Shown here: in pieces, positions 18,401 through 27,360 of the stretch | How the letters are laid out: each line of letters begins with the position of its first letter | How positions within the stretch are numbered: position 1 is the stretch's first letter | DNA from: JAMLHH01 sp035515235 | GTDB lineage: Bacteria > Bacteroidota > Bacteroidia > Chitinophagales > JADIYW01 | Assembly (NCBI GenBank): GCA_035515235.1 | Contig: DATJBS010000054.1 | Coordinates: forward strand, 66,985-130,984 | DNA: 64,000 bases | Reading direction: 5' to 3' | The notes under the pieces: generated by a model | The model's database searches: none | The model's input: only the letters and a program-made list of their open reading frames with translations | What the model was told of the DNA's origin: nothing | Made by a program: the position numbers and the translations under genes

Positions 18401-19846
18401 TTACTGTTCATTCGCATTTAACCTTTCTATTAACAACTTCTGTCCTAATTGAATATTTGCAGTAGCCATTTTGTTCCACTTTTTTAAAGTTTCAATAGTA
18501 ACGTCGAATCTTTGTGCAATATTGAACAGCGTGTCTCCTTTTTTGACAACGTAGATATTTGACTTCGTGTTTTGATTGTCTGTAGATTTTGAACTTGAAG
18601 AAACTATCGTATTATTGGTAATATAATTGAAAGGATTGAGTTCGATGATGGTTTTATTCTCTTCTACATCGTCGTCTTTATTTTCCTTTTTAGCATATAA
18701 AACCTTATTAAGATTGGTATCAAAAAGATTGTTTTTCTCTAATAATGCGGTCTCTACAAATTCTGTTTTATAAACTGCTTGATTGTATTTATTGGATAAA
18801 ATAATAATGGTCAAGCTATCGTCAATGAATCTTTTGAAGACAATATTATAATCGTGCCACCAACCATTATGATAAATCATTTTTTTGTTATTGTCTAGCT
18901 CTTGTGTGCGCCATCCTAATCCATAATCTTTTCCAGAAGATCCTCTAGTTTGACCTTTATAAGCTAATTCTATTGTAGAAGCTTTTAAAAGAGTGTGCTC
19001 GGTCCAAGATTTATCCCATTTTAATAAATCTTCTGCAGTAGAATAAATCCCTTTGTCGCCATGAACACCATCGAACATATCTGGCTTTCTAGGAGTCCAA
19101 GAACCATTATAACCATAAGTTTGACCCTTTTTCATACTTTGTTCAGGATGCCAAACCCATGTATTTTTCATTCCTAATGGTTTGAAAATATTTTCTTCAC
19201 AATATTGATCAAAATCTTTTTCAGATATCTTTTCTACCAAAGCTGCTAAAACAGCATAATTACTATTATTATATTTGAATACTGCATTTGGAGAAGTGAG
19301 AGCTCTTGGCTTGCGTTGAATGAACATTGTCATCACATCTTGTGTCGTGAGATATTTCTTCTTAGGCAGTAATGCGCCACAATTCATATAATCAGGTAAT
19401 CCAGAACGATGAGATAATAAATTTCTAATCGTTACTTTATAAGGGAAACCTGGGTAATAATCAGACACTAAATCCTCTAAACCTATTTTTCCTTGTTCAT
19501 ATAATTGAAGAATCGCAGCTGCTGTAAATGGCTTGCTTGTAGATGCTAATTGAAAAGAAGATTCCATATTGAGCATTTCTCTGGAATCTCTTACGGCATA
19601 ACCGAAAGATTTTTTATAAATGACATTTCCTTTATAACTGATGAGAATATTGCCATTGAACTTATTATTTTGATATAAACTGCTATAATGTCTATCAATA
19701 TTAGCAACAGATTTCTGAATACTTATATCTGCACTATCTATTACTAACAAATTATTATCCTCTGGCAATCCTTCTGCTTGGAGCAAAAAGGAATGACCTA
19801 ATAGTGTAAAAATGAATAGAATGATATATTTCATAAGTTTCTTCAT
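18401..19846 (-). CDS. serine hydrolase (beta-lactamase fold) with C-terminal LysM domain
   Basis: 481 residues. The signal peptide covers about residues 1-24. The beta-lactamase/transpeptidase-like domain (about 45-370) has Ser102-Thr-Ser-Lys105 (LASTSKPFT), a Tyr motif in FKYNNSNYAVL and a YHNGWWHDYN third motif. After a low-complexity linker (about 385-425) comes one LysM domain (about 430-474, VKKGDTLFNIAQRFDV). LysM should hold the enzyme on peptidoglycan, which favours a wall-remodelling role. The paralogue downstream is a lipoprotein without LysM, so one copy is tethered to the wall and one to a membrane. Confidence 0.86.
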   Translation of the reverse strand: MKKLMKYIILFIFTLLGHSFLLQAEGLPEDNNLLVIDSADISIQKSVANIDRHYSSLYQNNKFNGNILISYKGNVIYKKSFGYAVRDSREMLNMESSFQLASTSKPFTAAAILQLYEQGKIGLEDLVSDYYPGFPYKVTIRNLLSHRSGLPDYMNCGALLPKKKYLTTQDVMTMFIQRKPRALTSPNAVFKYNNSNYAVLAALVEKISEKDFDQYCEENIFKPLGMKNTWVWHPEQSMKKGQTYGYNGSWTPRKPDMFDGVHGDKGIYSTAEDLLKWDKSWTEHTLLKASTIELAYKGQTRGSSGKDYGLGWRTQELDNNKKMIYHNGWWHDYNIVFKRFIDDSLTIIILSNKYNQAVYKTEFVETALLEKNNLFDTNLNKVLYAKKENKDDDVEENKTIIELNPFNYITNNTIVSSSSKSTDNQNTKSNIYVVKKGDTLFNIAQRFDVTIETLKKWNKMATANIQLGQKLLIERLNANEQ

Positions 19847-20104
19847 CTTAAAAATAAGTTTCTTTATTCCTCCAATATTGGCCTTAACTTAGTTTTAACC
19901 ATTTTCAAAGACTGCTTCTTATTGCAATTTAATGCACAATAATTTATGCTTATTCACATATTTATCCACATAGGTGGATTTTAGTAATATATGTTCCTAC
20001 TTAAACGACAATACTATAACGTAAAATGTTTGCAAAAAGCATCTAATATCTAATAAAATCGGATGATTTAACTAAAAACAAGTAGAATAAAAGCTTAAAA
20101 TTTT

Positions 20105-21352
20105 TTAATCATTCAATAAGTTAATGACTAACCCTGATTTTAATTTAGGTTCAAACCAAGTAGATTTTGGAGGCATAATCATGTCATTATCTGCAATAGA
20201 CATCAGTTGATCCAAAGTAACAGGATAAAAAGCAAAAGCTATCGCCATTTCACCGCTGTCCACTCTTTTGCTGAGTTCTTTCAATCCTCTAATACCACCT
20301 ACAAAGTCGATTCGCTTATCTGTACGTTGATCTTTTATTCCTAAAATTGGGTCTAATACAAATTGACTCAAAACAGTTACGTCTAAACATTTGATAGGAT
20401 CGTTATCATCATAAGTAGGAGATTTTGCCTTTAATGCATACCATTGTCCTGCCAAATACATGCTAAATTCGTGCAAAGTAGAAGGAGAATAAATTTCAGA
20501 TTTTTTCTCTACTATAAAATTAGAAGACAAAAGCTCCAAGACTTCTTCTGCACTATGACCATTCAAATCTTTTACAACTCTATTATAGTCTATGATTTGC
20601 AATTGTTCTGAAGGAAACAAACAAGATAAAAAGAAGTTAAAAGACTCCTCTCCTGTATAAGTACCTTTTTCATTTCGGATTTCTGCACCTACTTTAGCAG
20701 ATGCAGCAGAGCGGTGGTGTCCGTCTGCTATATAACTTGCTGCAACATTTTGAGCAAATAAATCTTGAAGTTGTTGTAAGATATTTTCATCATCTATTTT
20801 CCATAATTCATGTTCTACATTCAATTCATCTGTAAAACTGACTAAATATGGAGTTGCAAGAATAGAATCGACAATTTCATCTATTGCTTCTACTTTTCTA
20901 TATGTCAAAAACACCATGCCCGGTTGAGACATAGAAGTTTTCATATGACGGATTCGATCATTTTCCTTAGCAGGAAGCGTCAATTCGTGTTTCTTAATCG
21001 TATTATTAAAATAATCATCTACAGAAGATCCAGCGACAAGACCTGTTTGTCTTCTTCCGTCCATTATTTGAGAATAGACGTACATGCACGGTTTTTCATC
21101 GCGTACTAAATATCCATCTTCAATAAATTTCTTAAAAACTTCTGTTCCTTTGGCATACACTTCATCTGCATATTGATCTACCGAAGCATCAAAATGAACT
21201 TCTGGTTTTGAAATCTGCAAGAAAGTCAAAGGTTCTTTTTCTACCTCTATTCTAGCTTCCTCTGAATTTAATACATCATAAGGTTTTGCAGCGATTCTCG
21301 AAGTGAGTTCTAATTTAGGTCGAAGACCTTTGAAGGGACGAATTTTTACCAT
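20105..21352 (-). CDS. DUF1015 family protein
   Basis: A 415-residue cytoplasmic protein of the DUF1015 family, recognised by IRPFKGLRP near the start, AAKPYDVLN, the KKHELTLPAKENDR segment, the YIADGHHR motif near residue 211 and the FVGGIRGLKEL region. Homologues often sit near serine or one-carbon metabolism genes, but here it is monocistronic. No biochemical function can be assigned. Its upstream region is a repeat island. Confidence 0.85.
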   Translation of the reverse strand: MVKIRPFKGLRPKLELTSRIAAKPYDVLNSEEARIEVEKEPLTFLQISKPEVHFDASVDQYADEVYAKGTEVFKKFIEDGYLVRDEKPCMYVYSQIMDGRRQTGLVAGSSVDDYFNNTIKKHELTLPAKENDRIRHMKTSMSQPGMVFLTYRKVEAIDEIVDSILATPYLVSFTDELNVEHELWKIDDENILQQLQDLFAQNVAASYIADGHHRSAASAKVGAEIRNEKGTYTGEESFNFFLSCLFPSEQLQIIDYNRVVKDLNGHSAEEVLELLSSNFIVEKKSEIYSPSTLHEFSMYLAGQWYALKAKSPTYDDNDPIKCLDVTVLSQFVLDPILGIKDQRTDKRIDFVGGIRGLKELSKRVDSGEMAIAFAFYPVTLDQLMSIADNDMIMPPKSTWFEPKLKSGLVINLLND

Positions 21353-21368
21353 GACTTTTGTAGTTGCC

Positions 21369-21376
21369 CAAAGATA
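21369..21376 (-). promoter_or_regulatory. candidate -7 element for the DUF1015 gene
   Basis: TATCTTTG on the minus strand matches TAnnTTTG and lies 16 bp before the ATG at 21352. No good TTTG element is found at 17-23 bp upstream. Confidence 0.4.
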
Positions 21377-21416
21377 AAATCTATCAGGTCAATCAGAAAA
21401 TTATTAGGGTTTTTTA

Positions 21417-21946
21417 TTTGTTTGATGAAAGTCAACAGACCACCGTGTTAGTCCACAGACGATTGACCACAGACCACCTTGTTTGACGACAGGCTCATCA
21501 CAAGTCCTCAGCCAACGCCTCATTGTATAAAAATGTGGTCGCTGAGGCTCTCGAAGTGACTATTTAAAAATCCTCGATTTCGTACTTTGTACTTTTAATT
21601 TCGAATTTATCCAATTGCCTATATAAAAATTCTTAACTTCTTAATGTTTCAATTTTAGAACTACATAAAAGTCAATAAATACGATGGTAACTAGGTTTAG
21701 ACAAGCTCAACCACCAGTCGAAGTGTGGTCTGTGGTCTGAAAGCTGTGGACTATTAAAAAGATTGCTTCGTCCCTCGCAATGACGTGTTTTTCGTACTTC
21801 GTACTTATATTTGAGATACTTCCAGCATGACATAGTATTTGAGTTATCATATTAGCACATTGAATTCACAACATATTTTATTATTTACAATTAGATATTT
21901 ATTGAGATTCTTTTTGCTTACATTTACTTAATAAAAGTATAACACT
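21417..21946. repeat. non-coding island of mixed dispersed repeats
   Basis: This gene-free stretch is made of several repeat types seen elsewhere in the window. GACCACAGACCACC-like sequence with TTAGTCCACAGAC is at about 21429-21490 (relatives at 47979-48070). A GTGGTCGCTGAGG unit is at 21534-21547 (relative at 22546-22560). TTTCGTACTTTGTACTT-type sequence lies at about 21579-21595 and again near 21788. CTTAACTTCTTAATGTTT at 21632-21649 is the exact reverse complement of 48202-48219. An intact ATTGC/GCAAT repeat is at 21759-21784. No ORF here looks like a gene. Confidence 0.75.
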
Positions 21947-22411
21947 ATGAAAAAGACAAAATTATGGATAGCAATATGTGTTTTTGCTGTCGCATCAGGA
22001 TGTTCAAAAGAAATACCTGAACTCTTAAATGAACCAATTGTCATAGATGAACCAATAAACGAGCCAATTGATGAACCAGTTGATACCATTATGCAAGTAG
22101 AAGACTCTATCAATGCAAAAAGAATCATAGGCAGCTGGGTAGTGACTAATCCTGAATTAACTTATGGTAGAATTGACACCATCGTATTTACAGGAGATTA
22201 TAGAGTGGAAAAGCATTTCTTTTTTAATGGATGGAAGTATTATGTCTCTGACAACAGAATTGAATTTTATAATGATGAAAAAGGTTCTAGAATTTGGTAT
22301 CCATATTTAATAGAAAACTCAAATAAAATGATTTTATATAGATTTATCCATGGGGCTACGTCATCCTATGATATAGATATCCCATTTACTAAAATCAGTG
22401 ATGACTTATGA
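21947..22411 (+). CDS. small lipoprotein with Glu-Pro repeats and lipocalin-like C-terminus
   Basis: 154 residues. The lipobox ends at Cys19 (AVASGC). An acidic linker of repeated EP(I/V) units (about 25-46: NEPIVIDEP, NEPIDEPVD) is followed by a compact beta-rich domain (about 57-154, RIIGSWVVTNPEL, GWKYYVSDNRIEFYND). This resembles the small lipocalin-like lipoproteins of Bacteroidota, but I cannot name the family. The stop overlaps the next start by 4 bp (ATGA), so the two were once an operon. It is flanked on both sides by repeats. Confidence 0.7.
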   Translation: MKKTKLWIAICVFAVASGCSKEIPELLNEPIVIDEPINEPIDEPVDTIMQVEDSINAKRIIGSWVVTNPELTYGRIDTIVFTGDYRVEKHFFFNGWKYYVSDNRIEFYNDEKGSRIWYPYLIENSNKMILYRFIHGATSSYDIDIPFTKISDDL

Positions 22412-22572
22412 AATTAGGAATAATATCACTAATAATATTTTCATTTGCAAAAATGTGTTTTGCTCAAGAAAATGAGAAAGCATACTATTATTATAAAGGC
22501 GAGAAAATAAGCCTACCCATCAGCAAAACAAGATTGGTCCGAAAATGTTGGTCGCTGAGGTCTACTATTTAA
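22408..22572 (+). pseudogene. truncated secreted-protein gene, N-terminal fragment ending in a repeat
   Basis: An ATG inside the stop of the preceding lipoprotein opens 54 codons: a good signal peptide (MKLGIISLIIFSFAKMCFA) and then QENEKAYYYYKGEKISLPIS. This resembles the first mature residues of long Bacteroidota secreted proteins, several of which begin with a YYYYKGEKI-like strand. At about codon 46 the sequence runs into the GGTCGCTGAGG repeat (22550-22560), and a TAA follows at 22570. The gene therefore looks cut off by repeat-associated loss of its 3' part. What the full protein was is unknown. Confidence 0.6.
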
Positions 22573-22732
22573 TTCATCATGCTTTCTTACTTATAGATTG
22601 CTTCGTACATCGCAATTACGTATCTTTTCGTACATCGTACTTTTAACTTTGTACTTTTTTGTGATGCATACTGCATGACATAGTCTACAAATTAGCACAT
22701 TAACTCATTGACACATCAGTACATTCACCAAT
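22573..22732. repeat. non-coding dispersed repeats after the truncated gene
   Basis: It contains GATTGCTTCGTACATCGCAA (22598-22617), a diverged ATTGC/GCAAT repeat, and TTTCGTACATCGTACTTTT-type sequence at about 22625-22643. It ends in a GCATGACATAGT...TTAGCACATT block that also occurs at about 21827-21863. The order of blocks matches 21757-21863, so this is a second copy of the same composite. Confidence 0.65.
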
Positions 22733-24310
22733 CTACTCTTTCAAAATTTTCTTATAATTCTTGTCTTTCATGACCTCCAAAGCTTTATTATAAATTGGAT
22801 CTAAATCGTTAATGATTTGATAGTAAGCTTTAGAATTAAATAAATACTGAGCCACCATAGCTTTGAGTTGCATCTTCATATTAAAGATACTGACATCATA
22901 ACTCTCTTCAGATTTGATTTCTTTGGATTCTGCATGTTTTAAGAAGTCTTCCCATAAACCATCTTCTACGCTAAAGTTTTTGATGAACGTCTGTAAATTA
23001 GAATATTTTTTGTTCAAATCATTTCTGTGTTCATTCACATATTTCAAAGTGAATTTAGAAAATGCTCCTGATCGTAACAATTGACTATAAAAATCTGATC
23101 TCCAAGAAGTATCGGCAGGTACATAAACATCTGGCATCACACCTCCACCTCCATAAACCACTCTTTTCTTATTGGTATAATAAGGTGTAGAATCAGAAAG
23201 CACCATTTTGCTGGCGTCAAATAATTCACCACTTTCAAATCTATCTATAAAATCTTCTGCATATTTCAGTGAACCACCTTTATATGGCCGTTGAATAGAT
23301 CTTCCGCTTGGAATATAATAATGCGCCATTGTCAATCTCACCGCAGAGTTATCAGGTAAGCCATATCCTTTTTGAACCAATCCTTTCCCATATGTTCTTC
23401 TACCCACTAAAACTCCTCTGTCCCAATCTTGAACTGCTCCAGATACAATTTCACTCGCACTAGCACTAGAGCCATCTATCATGATGACTAACTTTCCTTT
23501 TTCGAAATCTCCTTTTTCTTCAGCATTAAAATCTTGTCTCGGTTGAGCTCTACCTTCTGTATAAACGATCAACTTATCGCCATCTAAAAACAAATCTGCT
23601 AAGTTTTGAGCTTGATTTAAATAACCTCCACCATTACCTGTGAGGTCAAAAATCAAATTTTTCATTCCTACGCTTTTTAAAGAATCTATAGCAGTTTGTA
23701 CTTCCTTAGAAGCTGTTGCTGAAAATCTAGAAAGCTTGATATAACCGACATTATCTGTAGCCATATATGCTGCATCTAAAGCATACAATGGAATTTTATC
23801 TCTAACTATCAAAAAATCTAAAATCTTAGACTCTCCATCTCTCTTCACTCCTACGACTACTTCTGTTCCTTTAGCTCCTCGAAGCATTTTGAAAACGATT
23901 TCATTAGTCACACCTGTGCCTGCAACAGTATCTTGATCTACAGTAACAATTTTATCGCCATCTTGAAGACCTACAAGCTGAGACGGCCCACCAATAATGA
24001 CATGTACTACATTAATAGTGTCATCAATAATATTAAATTGAATGCCTACTCCTTCAAAATTCCCTTCCAATGGCTCATTGGCTTTCTTCAAATCTTCCTG
24101 ACTGAGATAGACTGAATGAGGATCTAATTGCTCCAAAATATTGCTAATACCTATTTCAACTAAACTATCTATATTGACTTCTTCCACATATTGTGATTCA
24201 AGAAGCCTAAGGAAATAATTCATTTTTTGTATTGCATCTTGTGCAAATACGGAAGAAATATTGAAAAATATAATGGTAATGAGAAGAGGTAATCTAAAAT
24301 ATTTGTGCAT
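22733..24310 (-). CDS. C-terminal processing peptidase (S41 family, PDZ domain)
   Basis: CtpA/Prc-like serine protease of 525 residues. A signal peptide (cleavage near SVFAQ at 24) is followed by a helical region, a PDZ domain (about 85-165, EGVGIQFNI, GLQDGDKIVTVD) and the S41 catalytic domain (about 185-385). The catalytic dyad is Ser284 (in GSSASASEIVSG) and Lys309 (TYGKGLVQ), 25 residues apart as in Prc. The C-terminal extension of about 130 residues is typical of Bacteroidota members. It acts in the periplasm on C-termini of envelope proteins. It appears monocistronic. Confidence 0.92.
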   Translation of the reverse strand: MHKYFRLPLLITIIFFNISSVFAQDAIQKMNYFLRLLESQYVEEVNIDSLVEIGISNILEQLDPHSVYLSQEDLKKANEPLEGNFEGVGIQFNIIDDTINVVHVIIGGPSQLVGLQDGDKIVTVDQDTVAGTGVTNEIVFKMLRGAKGTEVVVGVKRDGESKILDFLIVRDKIPLYALDAAYMATDNVGYIKLSRFSATASKEVQTAIDSLKSVGMKNLIFDLTGNGGGYLNQAQNLADLFLDGDKLIVYTEGRAQPRQDFNAEEKGDFEKGKLVIMIDGSSASASEIVSGAVQDWDRGVLVGRRTYGKGLVQKGYGLPDNSAVRLTMAHYYIPSGRSIQRPYKGGSLKYAEDFIDRFESGELFDASKMVLSDSTPYYTNKKRVVYGGGGVMPDVYVPADTSWRSDFYSQLLRSGAFSKFTLKYVNEHRNDLNKKYSNLQTFIKNFSVEDGLWEDFLKHAESKEIKSEESYDVSIFNMKMQLKAMVAQYLFNSKAYYQIINDLDPIYNKALEVMKDKNYKKILKE

Positions 24311-24448
24311 GTTCGTTTTGAAAATTTCTATATAAAGCTAAGGATTGTTTTTTCTTTCACAAGTCCATTCATTCTCTTGGAGATATTATAAGAAAAAATA
24401 ACAAGAATATCTTTCGATGAGGAAATGATAAGATGTGAGAATTAGACA

Positions 24449-25228
24449 TTATCCTCTGTCAATGTCTTTAAAGGCCAAATCATTTTGATAATAGAACAAT
24501 TCCCATTTCCCATTACAATATTCTAAGGCAGTAAGGTTTTCCACCCAATCTCCAGAATTCAAATATGTTACAGATCCTTTTTCGGTTTGTATTTTTCTGA
24601 TTTGTGGTCGATGTACGTGTCCGCATACCACATAGTCATATCCATGATCGATGGCATGTTCAATAGCTATTTCTTCAAAGTCTGAGATTTTCTTTTTTAC
24701 AATGCTCTTCACACTGTCTTTAATTTTTTTAGATAGCATGACTTTATCCAATCCCATTTCTGAGCGTACAAAATTGATTAATCTATTTAGACGAATGAGG
24801 TAATCATAACTTTTCCCTCCTAATTTCGCTAGCCATCTCGCTTTATGATTCACTGATAAATCAAAAATGTCACCATGAAAAATCCAATGAGATTTCCCAT
24901 CTAAATCTAAAAATATCTCATCTCTAATTTCTAAATTATCCAATTTGAGATCTGCAAATTTTCTAACTAAATCATCGTGATTTCCAGTCAAATAATAAAC
25001 TGGAATTCCTCTTCTGAGGTAGTCAAAAACTAAAAATAAATTTTCTGTGTGTTCGGGATGCCAATAATTAGAACCAAAATTCCAAATATCTAACCAATCT
25101 CCATTAATGATTAAAATACCAGGATCTATGCTTTTTAAATAATGATTCAACTCTTTTGCACTACTTCCGTACGTTCCAAGATGAATATCTGAAATGATAC
25201 ATACGTCTATTGTTCTAAGTTGAGCCAT
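24449..25228 (-). CDS. UDP-2,3-diacylglucosamine diphosphatase-like metallophosphoesterase
   Basis: Calcineurin-like phosphoesterase of 259 residues with all metal motifs: Asp14 and His16 (ISDIHLG), Asp44 and Asp47 (GDWLDIW), GNHDD near 82, HGDIFD near 118 and GHVHRPQ near 204. Spacing and length fit the LpxH-like group that removes UMP from UDP-diacylglucosamine in lipid A synthesis. A general phosphoesterase is possible, so no symbol is given. There is no operon partner. Confidence 0.78.
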   Translation of the reverse strand: MAQLRTIDVCIISDIHLGTYGSSAKELNHYLKSIDPGILIINGDWLDIWNFGSNYWHPEHTENLFLVFDYLRRGIPVYYLTGNHDDLVRKFADLKLDNLEIRDEIFLDLDGKSHWIFHGDIFDLSVNHKARWLAKLGGKSYDYLIRLNRLINFVRSEMGLDKVMLSKKIKDSVKSIVKKKISDFEEIAIEHAIDHGYDYVVCGHVHRPQIRKIQTEKGSVTYLNSGDWVENLTALEYCNGKWELFYYQNDLAFKDIDRG

Positions 25229-25375
25229 CTTTCTTAAATATAAATGTTAAATTAAACATTTGAAATAACAAACAGCTAACTTTTAATCTTTATTATATCT
25301 AGGAATATTTCTAAAAAAATGAACCACAAATAAAATGGCATAGCTATTGTTTATGACTTCTCAAATAACAATACT

Positions 25376-26104
25376 ATGAAAAAGATTTTTACACTCAGCT
25401 TAATATTATTTACTGCATGCTCTTTAGCCATTGCCAATCCAAGAGCTTTTCCTAATAAGAATAATGGAAATAATAAGCCTATAAACGGGAACAATCAACA
25501 CAATAACTCTAACAGTAATTCATCGTCTAATTATCAAGGGTCTAATCACCATAACAACAATAATAATTATGGTTCAAATCACGGCCCTTCTAATCATCAC
25601 GGGAATAACCACGGGAACAATAATAACCATTACGGAAATAACCATGGCAATAACAACAACCATTATGGGAATCATCATGGAAACCATTATCCATCATATC
25701 CAAGACCAGTAGTCGTTGTCCGTCCAAGACCAGTCATTGTAAACAGACCAGTTTATATTCCAAGACCAGTCGTGCATGTCAATGTTCCTAGACCAAATTA
25801 TAATAATTATTCGTCTAATTATCAAGCATTTAATTTCAAGGACTTGATGTACACTTTGAAAAATCAAAATTTCGATTCTGATAAATTATCTATTGCACGT
25901 CAAGCTTTGAGTAATAATTATTTCGATACATATCAAATAAGAGAAATCATGTCTGTAATGGATTTTGAGAAAAATAGAGTAGAATTTGCGAAAGATGCCT
26001 ATAATAACTGCGTGGACAAACAAAACTTCTTTAGAGTCAATGATGCATTTGAATTTTCAAGTAGTATTAGAGAGTTAGAAGATTATATTTTTACTCGTAG
26101 ATAA
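25376..26104 (+). CDS. secreted Asn/His-rich protein with C-terminal DUF4476 domain
   Basis: 242 residues. The signal peptide is MKKIFTLSLILFTACSLAIA. Residues about 27-105 are almost entirely Asn, His, Gly and Ser in repeats such as NNHGNNNNHYG. Then comes a Pro/Arg/Val block (about 108-142, RPVVVVRPRPVIVNRPVY) and a helical C-terminal DUF4476-type domain (about 150-240). The His-rich part could bind metal ions or work as a flexible spacer; neither is shown. The DNA repeat in this part is prone to length change. No partner genes are evident. Confidence 0.75.
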   Translation: MKKIFTLSLILFTACSLAIANPRAFPNKNNGNNKPINGNNQHNNSNSNSSSNYQGSNHHNNNNNYGSNHGPSNHHGNNHGNNNNHYGNNHGNNNNHYGNHHGNHYPSYPRPVVVVRPRPVIVNRPVYIPRPVVHVNVPRPNYNNYSSNYQAFNFKDLMYTLKNQNFDSDKLSIARQALSNNYFDTYQIREIMSVMDFEKNRVEFAKDAYNNCVDKQNFFRVNDAFEFSSSIRELEDYIFTRR

Positions 26105-26181
26105 TAATTAGAAAGGATGCTGAAGTTTCTATTGGATTTTGTCCCGTGAATTAGTTAATTTAACCGGATAATTTCATCAAT

Positions 26182-27357
26182 ATGATACAGTACATTTCGG
26201 ATGTTATACAAAAATTCGGAGGTAGAGTCGGTGGTTCTCCAGAAGAAAAAGGAGCACAAGAGTACACAGCAGAAATCTTTAAAGGGTTTTGCGACCAAGT
26301 AAAAATTGAGCCTTTCAAAAGTGCGTTGTCTGCACATTTTGAGTCTTTGAAAATTTTTAGTTTGATTTATTGGTTCACTTTGTGGTTTATGTCTACTCAT
26401 TATCATCAAAGAATTTTCATCTCCTTAATTGTTTCTGGAATTGGTGCGTTGTTTTTTGTTTGGCACTTTTTGACTTATAGACATGTATTAGATTTTCTTT
26501 TCCCTAAAGAAACCTCTTGGAATGTAGAAGGTAAAATTGAACCAAAAGGTGAAGTAAAATCTACCATTTTACTAGCAGGTCACATCGATAGTGTGTATGA
26601 ATTTCAATGGTGGTATTATTTTAAATCGTTTGGTATTTTCTTAAATACAATCGCTGGTTTTGGATACGTTTTATTGCCTGTTTATTTAGGAATACTTTGG
26701 ATATACACTTATTTCGCTCCACCAGAAGGCGCAATTATGTGGCCATATTATGTATTTATTGCAATTTCTCCAGCTGCTCTTTCGATGTTTTTCAAACACG
26801 GAGAAGAACCTGTAGATGGCGCTTTAGACAATCTTTCAGGAGTGGCATTAGCTTTAGGAGTTGCTCAAGAATTTTCTAAAGAAAGATTGCAAAATACTCG
26901 TATTAAAATCATCAGTTTTGGAAGTGAAGAGCCAGCACTTAGAGGCTCATTCGCTTATGCTAAAGCTCATAAAGAAGAACTTTTAAAAGAAAATGCAGTT
27001 CTCATCAATTTTGATACGATTAAAGAATTATCTCAGCTCACTATTATCACACAAGAAGTCAATACTTTCGTGAAGTTTCCTGAGCATTTAGTTCAAAAAA
27101 TGGAAACTGCATTTCAGCAATCCTCTGTAGCTTTCAAAAAGAAACCTTTACCAATAGGAGCAACAGATGGTTCGGCATTTGCAATAAATGGTTTGCCGGC
27201 ACTATCTATTATAGGTATGGATTCTACAAAATATGACCCTTGCTACCATACGAGATTAGATAATTTAGAGCATTTAGATCCTACAGGACTAGAAGCGATG
27301 AAAACTGTAATGATTAATTTTATAAATAATTGGGATCAAGAACAATCAAAATCTTAG
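26182..27357 (+). CDS. M28-family zinc peptidase with embedded membrane segments
   Basis: 391 residues. The full M28 metal set is visible: His134 (AGHIDS), Asp216 (DNLSG), Glu249/Glu250 (GSEEPALRG), Asp278 (NFDT) and His356 (DPCYHTR). It is unusual in having four hydrophobic stretches inside the protein (about 57-71, 78-98, 151-178 and 188-204), two before the first ligand and two between the first and second ligands. The enzyme is therefore probably an integral membrane aminopeptidase-like protein. Three bases separate it from the amidase gene, so they are cotranscribed. Confidence 0.82.
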   Translation: MIQYISDVIQKFGGRVGGSPEEKGAQEYTAEIFKGFCDQVKIEPFKSALSAHFESLKIFSLIYWFTLWFMSTHYHQRIFISLIVSGIGALFFVWHFLTYRHVLDFLFPKETSWNVEGKIEPKGEVKSTILLAGHIDSVYEFQWWYYFKSFGIFLNTIAGFGYVLLPVYLGILWIYTYFAPPEGAIMWPYYVFIAISPAALSMFFKHGEEPVDGALDNLSGVALALGVAQEFSKERLQNTRIKIISFGSEEPALRGSFAYAKAHKEELLKENAVLINFDTIKELSQLTIITQEVNTFVKFPEHLVQKMETAFQQSSVAFKKKPLPIGATDGSAFAINGLPALSIIGMDSTKYDPCYHTRLDNLEHLDPTGLEAMKTVMINFINNWDQEQSKS

Positions 27358-27360
27358 TCT

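Noticed and set aside
17186..19846. Antibiotic-resistance beta-lactamases
   Set aside because: The motifs fit the wide serine-hydrolase family, and wall anchoring and the HNG motif favour wall or peptide hydrolysis; nothing shows beta-lactam cleavage.
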